64,000 nt of DNA, taken from positions 160,602,438 to 160,666,437 of the forward strand of contig NC_080540.1 in NCBI RefSeq assembly GCF_028640845.1, in the 5' to 3' direction. The DNA comes from Ahaetulla prasina. Lineage: Eukaryota > Chordata > Lepidosauria > Squamata > Colubridae. Below the pieces are notes generated by a model that saw only the letters and a program-made list of their open reading frames with translations, searched no databases and had not been told where the DNA came from. Positions 46,730 to 57,854 of the stretch are shown here, piece after piece. Each line of letters opens with the position of its first letter. Position 1 is the stretch's first letter. Made by a program: the position numbers and the translations under genes.

Positions 46730-47040
46730 GTATGTATCTACCAACAACTGGGCTGCTGCATTCTGAAGCTTCCAAATGGTCTTCAAAGGCTGAGATGGTC
46801 TAGCAGGGGTGGAGAATTATGATCCTTTTATGACCCGTGGATTTCAACTCCTAGAATTCCAGATCCAGCATGTGTCAAACCTGAAAGTCATCTTTTACAG
46901 TTGGGCCTTCAGGCCTGCCACATTTTCTACTGTGGGAAAATAGGAGGGGGATTGTATAGAGTATGGGTGATATGTAGTCAAAATAACATTCTTTTCTCAG
47001 AGAGTCAAGGCCACAAGCATCCTGCAGCTGTGGTGAGGTG
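46730..47040. repeat. Second copy of 44486-44815
   Basis: About 310 bp nearly identical to 44486-44815, crossing the LINE/hAT boundary in both places (GATGGTCTAGCAGGGGTGG). There is one 8-bp deletion (ATCAATTG missing in CATTCTGAAGCTTCC) and scattered substitutions. It is then followed by unrelated sequence. Confidence 0.85.
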
Positions 47041-47236
47041 TGTACACACGCCTTCCGTGCATGTACCTGGCCTTCCGCACATGTGCTTTGCGCTCTCTCA
47101 TGCCTTCTGCACACGCGCCCGGCCTCAAAAACGTGGCTAAATAGGACGGCATTACGCTGGGGCGGGTGAGTCAGTCCACCCACAATCACTGCTACCAGTT
47201 TGCCTGAACCAGTCTGAACCAGCTGAATACCACCTC
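47041..47236. mobile_element. Partial hAT-like MITE (right end)
   Basis: Ends CAGCTGAATACCACCTCAG, the typical right terminus of the GGTTC-type MITEs; no matching left end was found, so it is truncated at its junction with the duplicated segment. Confidence 0.6.
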
Positions 47237-47254
47237 AGATTACAACATTGCTAC

Positions 47255-47543
47255 CAAATATTTGGAGGGAGGAATCCAATCTGCTCATTTCACTATTTAG
47301 ATCTTCCCTGCTACTAGACACCTTCAGGCTGGCCTAGCAAAGCAAGATATGCTGGGTGTCATCAGCATATTGATCTTCCTCGGCAATGTCATGTATTGTG
47401 AATGTTAAAAAGCAAGGGAGAAGAGAGCAAACCTTATGATGTCCATAAGTGAGTAACCACTTGACTTCCTCCGCACCCCCAATTCTTCACCACTGAGTAG
47501 AGCTGCCCATTGAAGAAAGAGTAGAACCAAGTTATGGTAAGTC
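47255..47543. mobile_element. Probable LINE fragment
   Basis: The text CTTCAGGCTGGCCTAGCAAA and GTCATCAGCATATTGA reads like another part of the family at 12086/44260. Assigned with low confidence because no second copy in the window covers this part. Confidence 0.35.
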
Positions 47544-47938
47544 GAGGTAGTCCTCAACTTACGGCCACAATTAAGTCCAAAGTTTCTTTTGTTAAGTGAG
47601 ACATCTGCTAAGTGAGTTTTGCCCCATTTTACAACCTTTCTTGCCACAGTTGTTAAGTGAATCACTGCAGCTAGTAAATTAGTAACCCAGTTGTTAAGTG
47701 AATCTGGCTTTCCCCTTGACTTTGCTGGCCAGAAGATTGCAAAAGGTGATCACGTGATCTTGGGACACAATAACGGTCGTAAGTACGAACCAGTTGCCAA
47801 GGACCTGAATTTTGATCACATGATCACGGGAATGCTTCAAAGGATGTAACTGTGAAAAATGGTCACAAGTCATTTTTTTCAGTGCTGTTGTAATTTTGAA
47901 CGGTCACTAAAGAAACTTTTGTAAGTGGAGGACTGCCT
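47544..47938. mobile_element. Tigger-like non-autonomous DNA transposon
   Basis: GAGGTAGTCCTCAACTTACG to GTAAGTGGAGGACTGCCTG, about 395 bp, collinear with 5031-5387. Confidence 0.8.
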
Positions 47939-48139
47939 GAAACAGTAAAACAAAACTGGGGCCATTAACAAATAGTAAACATCGACTCCAGTCCACAAGT
48001 CCTAAAAGTGGCCAGAACTAACATGAGTTCAAAAGTTTGCTGACAGTTCTAAAATGGCCAGGGCAGAAGCACTATTTTCATCCATACCACGACAAACAAC
48101 CATCCACTGATTCCAATGCTGCCTCCATTCCATGCCCAG

Positions 48140-48393
48140 CAGAGGTACTATTCAGCAGGTTCTGACCAGTTCTGGAGAATTGGTAGCGGAAATTTTGAGT
48201 AGTTCGGAGAACCGGTAGTAAAAATTCTGACTGGCCCCACCCCCATCTATTCTCTGCCTCCCAAATCCCAGCTGATCGGGAGGAAATGGGGATTTTGCAG
48301 TATCCTTCCCCTGTCTTGCCCACCAAGCCAAATCACGCCCACCAAGCCACGCCCACAGAACCAGTAGTAAAAAAAATTTGAATCCCACCACTG
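48140..48393. mobile_element. hAT-like MITE (single-unit minisatellite family)
   Basis: CAGAGGTACTATTCAGCAGG to GAATCCCACCACTG. One GGATTTTGCAGTATCCTTCC unit. No clear target duplication. Inverted relative to 48619-48888. Confidence 0.85.
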
Positions 48394-48618
48394 TTCTGAA
48401 AAGAATCCAGATAACCTGCTTCCTCTTGGATGCTTTACTGGGTAATTGTAGACCACCTGTAATCTCAATAATCTTCCCTAGAGAGACTAGAGATTGTGCA
48501 ATCAATTCAAATAAACTCAAACGTCTTAAGAGAGCGAATTACGGTCTCTTTCCAGCACTTTCTCTTCTCTTTGCTGAGGACCACTTTTTTGACCCAACCA
48601 CTCACACACCCTCTGGAC

Positions 48619-48888
48619 CAGTGGTGGGTTTCAAAAAATTTTACTACCGGTTCTGTGGGTGTGGCTTGGTGGGTGTGGTATGGCTTGGTGGGGATGGCAG
48701 GGGAAGGATATTGTAAAATCCCCATTTTCTTCTGATCAGCTGGGACTTGGGAGGCAGAGAACAGATGGGGGCGGGGCCAGTCAGAATTTTTACTACTGGT
48801 TCTCCGAACTACTCAAAATTTCGAACTACTCAAAATTTCTGCTACCGGTTCTCCAGAACTGGTCAGAACCTGCTGAAACCCACCTCTG
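48619..48888. mobile_element. hAT-like MITE
   Basis: CAGTGGTGGGTTTCAAAAAA to CTGAAACCCACCTCTG with a perfect 8-bp CTCTGGAC on both sides. A small internal duplication of CGAACTACTCAAAATTTC is present at 48806-48840. Confidence 0.93.
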
Positions 48889-49022
48889 CTCTGGACCCCC
48901 AGAAGAGCCAGGAGAGGCAAGGATCAAAACAGACAAGTAACTAGGGACAGAGCAATCTTCATAATTTGCCATCACTGGCAATGACAAGACTCCACTCACT
49001 AAAGTGCTTTCTTTCTTACACA

Positions 49023-49163
49023 TTTGACTCATCCTTCCATCCTTCCAAGGTGGGTAAAATGGGGACCCAGATTGTTGGGGGCAATAGGCTGACTCTGTAA
49101 ACCGCTTAGAGAGGGTTGTAAAAGCACTGTGAAGCGGTATATAAGTCTAAGTGCTATTGCTAT
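49023..49163 (+). mobile_element. tRNA-derived SINE, 5'-truncated
   Basis: Starts within the body (CATCCTTCCATCCTTCCAAG), continues GGTGGGTAAAATGGGGACCC and ends AGTCTAAGTGCTATTGCTAT. Confidence 0.85.
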
Positions 49164-49899
49164 ACCTTCTGCCTTCAAAAAAACCCCTAAATTATGGGAT
49201 GAGCAGCTCCTGGACCTGTATATATTTAGATTTGCTTCTGGGTTTGTTCTCGTTGTAGGAGGGATGGAGACAGAGGAGCTGCTATTCCAATTGCTCTCTG
49301 AAGTGAGATGTTAATTGAATTGGAAAGTTGGATTAAAGTGTATATTGTAAGGAACAGAATTACTTCTGATGAACTAAGGCAACTGCACTGGCAGCATGAA
49401 ACATCCCTGCCCATCTACTCCTGCCAACAAAGAAAGTACAGTAATAACGTTTTGTCAAAAAATGCAAAATCTATCACAAATTATAAGTTGAACTTTATTA
49501 ACAATTCAGAAGTTGCACGCACGCACACACACACAAAACTTTCAGGATCTTCATCTCTCCTCATCAGGTGAGAGGTGGGAGAAAAGCTGAGAGTGATGAA
49601 ATTTGCATGATAAAGATACTATTCCACCCGGACATCTTGCCGAAAAGAAATGAGATTTTGTGAATGTTCATAATACAGCTTCCTCTCCAAGATGGAAATG
49701 CTGATTGAAACTGCTGACCCTTTTCTTAAATCAAACCTTTGTTGTCCAGTTTGGCTCTATAATTTCCAAAGGTTCTTGCCATTAGCCAAGCCTCACAGGA
49801 AAATATCCAAAGGACACCTGGCTGCCTCTCCCACTTGGATGGGATCATTTTTCTCTGATTTGGTTTTTTCTGACAACACAGAACCTCTATCAACTAGTT
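49164..49899. other. No gene seen
   Basis: Intronic AT-rich sequence with a short (CA)n at 49517-49535. No recognised repeat otherwise. Confidence 0.35.
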
Positions 49900-50029
49900 C
49901 AGGGGTGTCCAAACTTGGCCACTTTAAGACTTGTGGACTTCAACTCCCAGAATTCCTCAGCCAGCTGGCTGAGGAATTCTGGGAGTTGAAGTCCACAAGT
50001 CTTAAAGTGGCCAAGTTTGGACACCTCTG
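49900..50029. mobile_element. Near-perfect palindromic hAT-like MITE
   Basis: 130 bp from CAGGGGTGTCCAAACTTGGC to GCCAAGTTTGGACACCTCTG; the arms match almost base for base with the centre at the CAGCCAGCTGGCTG motif. Flanks AACTAGTT and AACTGAGA match only partly. Confidence 0.92.
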
Positions 50030-50071
50030 AACTGAGAGAAAATGGAGAAATGGCAGGGTGCTGTCAGAATA

Positions 50072-50472
50072 CAGGTAATCCTTGACTTACAACAGTTCAT
50101 TTAGTGACTGTTCAAAGTCACAATGGCACTGAAAAAAAGTGACAAGACCGTTTTTCACACGACCAACTGCAGCATCCCCATGGTTACGGGGTTTACATTT
50201 GGATGCTTGACAATTGACTCACATTAATGATGGTTGCAGTTTTCGTGGGAGCGGGGTGTCATTTGATCACCTTTTATGACCTTCTGACAAGCAAAGTCAG
50301 TGGGGAAGCCAGATTCACTTAACAATCGTGTTACTAACTTAACAACTGCAGCGATTCACTTAACAAATGTGGCCAGAAAAGTCGTAAAATGGGGCAAAAC
50401 TCATTTAACGAATTTCTCATTTAGCATCATACGCTTTGGACTCCATTGTGGTCATAAGTCAAGGACTACCTG
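50072..50472. mobile_element. Tigger-like non-autonomous DNA transposon (inverted)
   Basis: CAGGTAATCCTTGACTTACA to GTCAAGGACTACCTG, about 400 bp, reverse orientation relative to 5031-5387. Confidence 0.8.
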
Positions 50473-51559
50473 TGCTGAGCAATTTCTTGACAGAATTTGG
50501 GATGCTCTTCTATAATGATATTTGTGATACTTAAGTAATATTTAAACACGGTTCAAAAAGTTGTTTCTTTCATTGAAGCCCTAGACTGTAACTTGTAGGC
50601 CTATAATGGCAGGTGAGATTGCCTACTTACACATTTTCAGCATCCTTAGTGAATTATACTTCCCAAGGTTCTTTAGAGAAAACAAGATTGGCAGAAGAGA
50701 TAAGCTGTGATTAAAAATTGCTTGTGAAAGTAAGGGAGTAGAATTACATTGGAAATTCTCATTTTTCTATTGTAATGAATCCAACTCATGGCCCCCACCT
50801 TACTGACCTTAAAACATATTGAAAACTTGGCTCATCTCCTGAGTCCTGGCTTAGTATGGTCATATGGTCTGACCATACTTTCAGTCTGTTTTTTATCTCT
50901 ACTACTGGGAGAGAGAAGTTGGTGGTTGTTCCTTCCAAGTGAAGCTATCTGTTAGGTTTTATTATTGTTTTTACAGGTTTTATATATGTCAAACTGATAA
51001 GTGTCTTGTGGAGTTGGGAAGCCTAGATATCTAATAATTAACAATAGATGGAGCACTAAGTCATACTACTTCCCATATTTTTCTTGTAGGTTTTGAAACT
51101 GTCCAGAAATTTGTTTTATATATCTTCTAAAAAAACCAACTTCTAATGTTTTGGGTACAGTCTCTGTATTTGACAGCCCATTCTACCAAAATGTATAAAC
51201 CCAATTTTAGCAAGAGCTGCTCATCCTGTGCAAATCTTGGAGAAAATTACCTTGTCTTTTAATGTTTCCATTAGACAGCTCGTAGTATAATTGATAATCG
51301 GTTGAGGGAGAAAAAGAGGCTAACAATAGTCCAAGGAATTGGCATGTAACTCATCCAATACAATGCAGTCTCCCACCCAAGCATTCAGGTCTATTAAGTG
51401 TTTGTTAAGGGGCCTCCTTCTCATTTTTTTTGTAACCTGCAGGAGGCACAAGCAGGAAGTCCACTTAGCTTCCAGGGACCTACTTTCAGCTTGGTGAACT
51501 AATGATTGTATGGGTCTTTGAGGTGCTTTTCATGATGAAGAGTACCATTTCCCAGGAGC
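50473..51559. other. No gene seen
   Basis: Apparently unique intronic sequence without coding or repeat motifs I can name. Confidence 0.35.
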
Positions 51560-51930
51560 CCTAGTGGAGCAGAGATTAAAGTGCAGTATTGCAGGCAAAC
51601 TCTGCCCACAGCCTGAAGTTCAACCCTGATGAGCTCAAGGTTGACTCAGCCTTCCATCTCTTCAAGGTTGGTAAAATGAAGACTCAGGTTGTTGGGGGCA
51701 ATATGCTGAGATTGTGAACTGTCCAGAGCATGCTTTATAGCAGGGGTCTCCAACCTTGGTCCCTTTAAGACTTGTGGACTTCAACTCCCAGAGTCCCTCA
51801 GCCAGCAAAGCTGGCTGAGGAACTCTGGGAGTTGAAGTCCACAAGTCTTAAAGGGACCAAGGTTGGAGACCCCTGCTATAAAGCACCATGGAACGGTATA
51901 TAAGACTTAAGTTCTATTGTTATTTAAGTT
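51560..51930 (+). mobile_element. tRNA-derived SINE interrupted by a MITE
   Basis: SINE head and body run from about 51560 to 51740 (GCAGTATTGCAGGCAAACTC, TCAAGGTTGACTCAGCCTTC) and the 3' end resumes at 51876 (AAAGCACCATGGAACGGTAT). The 135-bp insert is the palindromic MITE 51741-51875. Confidence 0.88.
51741..51875. mobile_element. Near-perfect palindromic hAT-like MITE nested in a SINE
   Basis: CAGGGGTCTCCAACCTTGGT to ACCAAGGTTGGAGACCCCTG; arms almost identical. Flanks CTTTATAG and CTATAAAG agree at six of eight positions. Confidence 0.92.
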
Positions 51931-52740
51931 GTTTTTTTTTAATATTGTCCCCTTCCCGTGCTTTTCCACATATGAATATTATAAATGAAAAGAAATTTCA
52001 TTTCTGGGAACTGTATACTTTTGCATTCCTCGTTTTGTATAGACATCACGAGGATTTAAGCGGAAAAGTCAACTGAAGTGCGAAAGAGCCTATTGGGCCA
52101 TTACTAGCCAAGCTGGGATTAATCACGATGCTAGAGACTATTGCAGCCAGATTCATCCCAGGAGCTGTGCAGCTGCTGGGAATTTCATGGAAATTGTGAG
52201 CTTAAGTATCGAGCCTGCCTTTGTGATGAAAAGTCAGTGTCCAAATACTTGCTGTTTTAGGAAAGGAGCCACAATTTTTCAGCTGCTGTTTCTTGTTTTT
52301 GCTTTAAATATGTCAGCCTAGGGACAGTTTCTCTTGTCAGAGCAGCCAATTCTTTCTGAAGCTTTCATCCCAAAGAAGCTTCTTAGGATTAATGGAGGCT
52401 GTTAGAGCCACAGACGATGATCTGGGTGCATCATTTCTTGTATAAGAATCACTGAGCCATTTACCAAGATTGACCATGGTTATTAAAAATTTGTCTCGTA
52501 TGTTTGCTGCCTCGTTTCATTTAGAGAAAAAAACTGAGGCATGGACTCAAGACAGAGCCTTTGCCATTATTTCCTGAAGGTCATCTGGAGGTCATCTAGA
52601 AAGTGAAGCGTAGAACCAAGCAATTTTGCCTCTACCCATTTCTTTCTTGGAGAGCTGAGGTGACGCGTATCTGTTTCTTTTTAATCCTAGTAGTTCTTTT
52701 GTAAAAACAATAATAAGTTCTGAAATAAAGACCCTGAAGA
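51931..52740. other. No gene seen
   Basis: Intronic sequence with no recognised element. Confidence 0.35.
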
Positions 52741-52955
52741 CCTCAAAGTTGGGAAAGAGTGAAGGCAAAAGAAGAAGGGGACAGCAGAGGATGAGATGGT
52801 TAGATAATGTCATTGACGATGTAATGAATATGAATTTGGGTAAACTCCAGGAGACAGTAGAGGACAGAAGGGCCCGGCCCACTACGTGGTCCATAAGGTT
52901 GCACAGAGTTGGACATGACTTAGCGACTGAACAATACAACAACAATAATATAAAC
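52741..52955 (+). mobile_element. BovB (RTE) LINE 3' end
   Basis: Plus-frame peptide GKRRRGQQRMRWLDNVIDDV and the nucleotide end GCACAGAGTTGGACATGACT followed by TAGCGACTGAAC and an ACAACAATAAT tail are the BovB C-terminus and 3' UTR. The frame stays open for the whole 69 codons. Confidence 0.92.
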
Positions 52956-53114
52956 TAGAATTTATAGACATCAGACAGAGGATTCTGAAAACTGTAAACC
53001 ATGAGGTCTGAGCTGAAGTAGAATGTAATTCATCAGGCTCATATGTGAAATGGGTTTGTCTTTACTAGACTATCAGGCTTCCTTTCTATGATTGATGTGC
53101 TTGTGACTCTAAAG

Positions 53115-53516
53115 CAGGGGTGTCAAACTCAATTTCATTGAGGCCACATCAAGGATGTGGTTGACCTTTGGGGGGGGGACATGGCCAACTGGGTTGGCTT
53201 GGCCAGATTGATGCTACTCATGGGGCATGGCCGATTGGATGGGCATGGCCAGCTTGACACCACTTCCCAAACTGCCAGCATGTTTCCTCTTTGCATTGGG
53301 AAGACCAGGCCAAAGCTACACCAGCCCGATGTTTCCTCTTCGCATTGGGTAGACCGGGCTGAAGCCACGCGGGTAGACAGGGCTGAAACGATGTGGGTAG
53401 ACTGGGCCAAAGCGACACAGGCCGACCCCTTACATTTTCCAGGCCGGCCACCCAGGCTGAATCCGACCATATTGCGGGCCGCATGCGGCCCGTAGGCCTT
53501 GAGTTTGACACCCTTG
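53115..53516. mobile_element. hAT-like MITE
   Basis: CAGGGGTGTCAAACTCAATT to TTGAGTTTGACACCCTTG, perfect 8-bp duplication CTCTAAAG. The interior holds imperfect repeats of GGGTAGACCGGGCTGAAGC. The minus and plus open frames (111-125 codons) have no motif. Confidence 0.95.
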
Positions 53517-55120
53517 CTCTAAAGAAAAGAAAACGCAATCGGATTATCTTGTTTTGTACCAGGTTTAGGAAATGGTAGCTTTCATAACAGTTCATTAGAT
53601 ACTTATTGCAATAGTCTACAGTGGTTGTTGTGAGAGTGTGATGTCATTAAAGCACACGGGAGCAACTTCTTATTCTTTGGTGGTGATGTTGCTAAGTGGC
53701 CCTATATAGAGAGAAAGTTGAGTGTGAGTTTTATCAAATGAGTAGACTTTTCTGAATGAACATGGAAGACTTTTTAAATATTTCCATCTTCAAACTACTG
53801 TTTCCTAGCAATGAAGTCAGAGATGACTTCAAGAAAACAAGCTTGTATGGTGAAGTAATATGCTAGTTTTATTGATCCCTTTTCTCTGGTGTGGAAGAAG
53901 GAGGCCAGTATTTGATAGCCAAGAGATAGCCAACTTTCTAAAAAGCTGTTCTCCACTTGTGTTTCTTAATAATTCCAGCTTTTAAACCATTGAGGTTTTT
54001 ATCTACCATTTGAGGTTTTTATCTACCATGAATGCCTAACATCTATAGCAAGTTTGAAGGTTAATTATTATAAGATTTCTCAAGAAATCCAAGAGTCAGT
54101 TCTTTTCAGGAATTTGATTCAAAGGCTAAAGCACTTTGCAGTTGAAATCCCTAATCCTTCTGCCTTCCAATAAGTGGCAGATTTCACATTCCCAGGATTA
54201 AATATGCATGGCAAGGGAATAGCTATTAAGCAGTCAACTCTTGTGCAGGTTTTCTTGGATGTATAGTAAGCCTTATTTTCCCTCCCAGTTTTTCAGTTAT
54301 ATGCTCTTCCAGAAATCTATACATAATTTAAATCAAGTTTCCGTGTAATAAAATAATTTTGCTGTTTGGTTAGTTGTACTGTGGGACTCATCAAAACAAA
54401 ATCTGCTTTATCCATGAAAACAATGGGGAAATTGTTTTAACACAATGTATGTTCTACCAATTGTGAGTTTACCAGCTGCAACTCCTGTACCAAAACACAT
54501 TATTTCCCATAGTCTATTTTGGAATCTGCCTCCTTAAAAGTTAAGGTAATATGTGAGTTTTTGTCCAGCTTTCCAAAATGAGAGTTTTTAAAAAAAAATA
54601 CATTTGTCTTATTTTCTGTAAAAGGATGAAAACCTGAAGTAACTGACTGACTCGTAACAATTATTTATCATGTTAGAATATAGCCAGGTATATAGCCGCG
54701 ACATACAATGATTTCATTCCGGTGAGTGATGTAGAATATGGTAGGTAGCTGAAGGTGAGTCAACAGGAGATAAGAGCAAAGCTCAGCAACTAGGAAATCT
54801 TGGAGCAAATCTGGCCCCGTACAGTATTATGTCCTGCTTTGTCTCTTCTTGCATTTGCCAAATTGGAGATACAGAGAAAATGCTTTCTAGAGCCATCAAA
54901 AATGCTGGAAGCAGTTCTTGGCAAGTCTAATGGAGGAAGCTTTTGTTGTTGCTGGGGTTTTGCTGTTCTGTTCCTAAATTAGCCTTCTCTGGAACATAAT
55001 TGTTGACCAGGGAGCTGGACTTTGCATCATTTGTATGCCTGAAAAGCACATTTCAGACTGATTTTTATTTAACTGTACAGCAAAAATGCTACCCTTTATT
55101 AATTTTCTTCAATTGTTATA
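53517..55120. other. No gene seen
   Basis: Long AT-rich intronic stretch, apparently poor in recent repeats. No exon-like frame with splice sites was found. Confidence 0.4.
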
Positions 55121-55128
55121 CAGCAGAC

Positions 55129-55560
55129 CCCTGATGGCGAACCTATGGCATGCGTACCACAGGTGGCATGTGGAGCCGTATCTGTGGGCACGCAAGAGTA
55201 GTCCTAGCTCAGCTCCAGTGCGCATGCACATGCCGGCCAGCTGATTTTTGGGTCTTCCGGGCCCATTGGAAGTCAGGAAATGGGCCGTTTCCAGCCTCCG
55301 GAGGGCCTTGGGGGTGAGGGAGGCCGTTTTCGCCCTGGAGCCTGGGGAGGGCAAAAAACGGGCCTAACAGGCCCACCAGTAACCTTTTTGCTGTCATGTG
55401 CCAAAAGCGGGGGGAGTGCACGGGGGTCACACGCACATGTGCATGGGAGGTGGGGCATGGAGTGGCATTGAATTATGGGTGTGGGCACTCCTGTGCACGA
55501 CACCCCCCCCACGCTCCCCCTGCTTTTGGCATGCACCGGCAAAAAGGTTAGCCATCACTG
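55129..55560. mobile_element. hAT-like MITE
   Basis: CCCTGATGGCGAACCTATGG to AAGGTTAGCCATCACTG; flanks CAGCAGAC and CAGTAGAC (one mismatch). Same family as 33770-34179. Confidence 0.92.
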
Positions 55561-56124
55561 CAGTAGACTATTTTACTATAATCATGTCATTGTTGAGTTG
55601 ATAATTGACTATTTTTTTCCCCCAGGAATAGTACAATACAAATTAATAATATAATATAATATGAAAATGTGCATCAAAAATCTACTTTCGTTTGTTTTTC
55701 ATTTACAATGCTTTTAATCCCACTTTTTAATATATATATAAATCAAAGGAGCCAACAACAATCGGTGCAAGGCAAAGTCATATTTAGTCTGGAGAGCAGG
55801 CCTTTCTCACTCAGAAATCCTGGAGCTGTTCAATTTGGGGAATGTGAAGGGAGAGGGAATAGTTGTACGCAGATAATAGTTGTATGTGTGTTGCTTTGAA
55901 CCTGGAAACTGTGAGTGAATTTTTTTTCCTTTATGAAAAGTTTGCAGTAGGCTGTAGTATTATTTTATAATAATAATAATAATAATAGTAAAAGCAACAA
56001 CATCCATGAATTGAGAATACAGTATATCTCAAGTAGTGAAATGACCCCTGCTTCAGGTGGTATCAGCCCTTCAGGATAAACCAAGTAGGAATAGACTCTG
56101 AAAATCTGATTGGGACAGATTTTA

Positions 56125-56545
56125 TAGGTAATCCTTGGTTAAAAATGGCAAATGGGATTGGGATTTTTGTCACTAAGCAATGCAATCATAAAGTATGACA
56201 TATGACCGCATTGCTTAGCTACAGCAGTTCCAGCACTTCCGTTTGGTGTTGATAGCAACTACCGCAACATTGTTAGGCATGTCATCACCATTTGGGACCT
56301 CCTGCTGGTTTCCCCATTGACTGTTCATGGTCAGAAGCCAGCAGTGAAGGCCACAAATGGCGATCATGTGCCTGGGAGACGCTGGGCATTGTAACTGTGA
56401 CTTGGTTGCCAAACCTCAAGAACATCATCCCATGTCTACGGGGACACTGTGATGGCTGGAATTTTAAGGACTGGTCGTAAATATTAGTCATTCAGCACTG
56501 TCGTAACTTCACTGAACAGGTGGTTGGTAAGCGAGGATCACTTGT
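56125..56545. mobile_element. Diverged Tigger-like DNA transposon
   Basis: Starts AGGTAATCCTTGGTTAAAAA and ends GTAAGCGAGGATCACTTG, with internal landmarks (CCCATTGACTGTTCATGGTCAG, GGCGATCATGTG in part) matching the family but with many differences, so older or a separate subfamily. Confidence 0.65.
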
Positions 56546-57248
56546 ACTGCTGTAGGTTGTAGCAACAGAATATTGAAAGAGTGACTTGAGCTTTCCTTCT
56601 TAGGGAGGAGTTTGTCTTATATTTCTCACATTTTTTCTGTTCCCTGGGCTTAGTGGTTCTTCAGGCAAGTGTTGCCTCTGCCTCTTTCCTCCAAGTTTAT
56701 CACCTTGACTTGGTTTGGAAGAAGATATTGACTCTTGAGATCTGTTAAGGAATAAGCTATATTTTTGGAGGTCCAAGGAAACTCATGGGAATACATCTGT
56801 CTTGTAAATTTGACAGTGAAGATGTTTTTAAACTGGTGATGATTTGTATGAGGTTTAGTTTCTACAGAGCTGACATTTGCAGGTAACTCTAGAATGGTTT
56901 CTCCTTTACCAAAAACACCCACCAGGGCTTGAAAGTACAACCTTCTTGTTTGCAGGTAGTTCATATGCCCCCTCTATGCCCCATTTCAACAATTAAATCT
57001 CCAGCAAATTATTGCTATTGCTTCCAGTGGAGTTTGTTAATGGCCCAATTCAGATACATTTATCTGACAGTTTTATTGGCATATTACATCAAACACAGCA
57101 TTGATTCCGTTTCTGAGAGATGAAAGCAGTAAATCATACCGTAGAACTTAAAACAAGCTCAATGTGGCTTTGGTTACAGAAGTTTGGCTCTGGTCTTCAC
57201 AATGGCAAAAAAAAGTAGGCTAGGGAAGTCATGAAAGTAGCATGTAGT
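56546..57248. other. No gene seen
   Basis: Intronic sequence, no recognised element. Confidence 0.35.
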
Positions 57249-57249
57249 C

Positions 57250-57469
57250 TGGGGTGAAATCTACTTACCTTCCTTACCAGTTCAGAAGTGCACGTGCCGG
57301 GCGCACAGACCTTCTGCACATGTGCAGAAGGTAACAAACACATTACTTCCTGGTTAAAACCAGGAAATAATGACTCCCAGGTGGGCATCGCTACCAGATC
57401 GCTGAACCACCGGCCACGATTACTATCGGATCGCGTGATCCGGTCCGAACCAGGAGCATTTCACCCCTG
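57250..57469. mobile_element. hAT-like MITE
   Basis: TGGGGTGAAATCTACTTACC to GGAGCATTTCACCCCTG with ATGTAGTC on both sides (8 bp, perfect). Contains ATTACTTCCTGGTTAAAACC inverted repeats. Inverted, larger relative at 57938-58215. Confidence 0.85.
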
Positions 57470-57475
57470 ATGTAG

Positions 57476-57745
57476 TCAGTGATGGGCTGCTGCCAGTTTG
57501 GATCGGTTCAGGTGAACTGGTAGTCCCGACAGTAAGCTAGCTCCGCTTACCTGCCCCTGCCCTATCCTGTCCTATGTTTCCTTCTATCTGGCTCAGCTGA
57601 TTCACATGGCACAGCTGATTTCCGCGCCTCTGCTGTTCTACTTACCGGGGCTGCCTTAGAAGGTAAGCAGCTGAGCTTCAAATTGCTGTATTTTGAACGC
57701 TGCGCGCAAGCACGTGCTCACAGAACCAATTGCAGCCCACCACTG
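57476..57745. mobile_element. hAT-like MITE
   Basis: CAGTGATGGGCTGCTGCCAG to GCAGCCCACCACTG; same interior as 7936-8239. Flanks GATGTAGT and CACGTAGT agree at six of eight positions. It sits six bases from the previous MITE. Confidence 0.85.
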
Positions 57746-57854
57746 CACGTAGTTCAGCCACATTCCCGGCTTTAGACAGTAGCAGATGCAATTTCACCAA
57801 TTGTAGATAGTGAAATAACCGCTTGAGCCATAAGACAAGAGGGATCTTATTTAT

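Noticed and set aside
53135..53595. Overlapping frames of 111-125 codons
   Set aside because: Inside the MITE 53115-53516, with internal short repeats and no protein motif.
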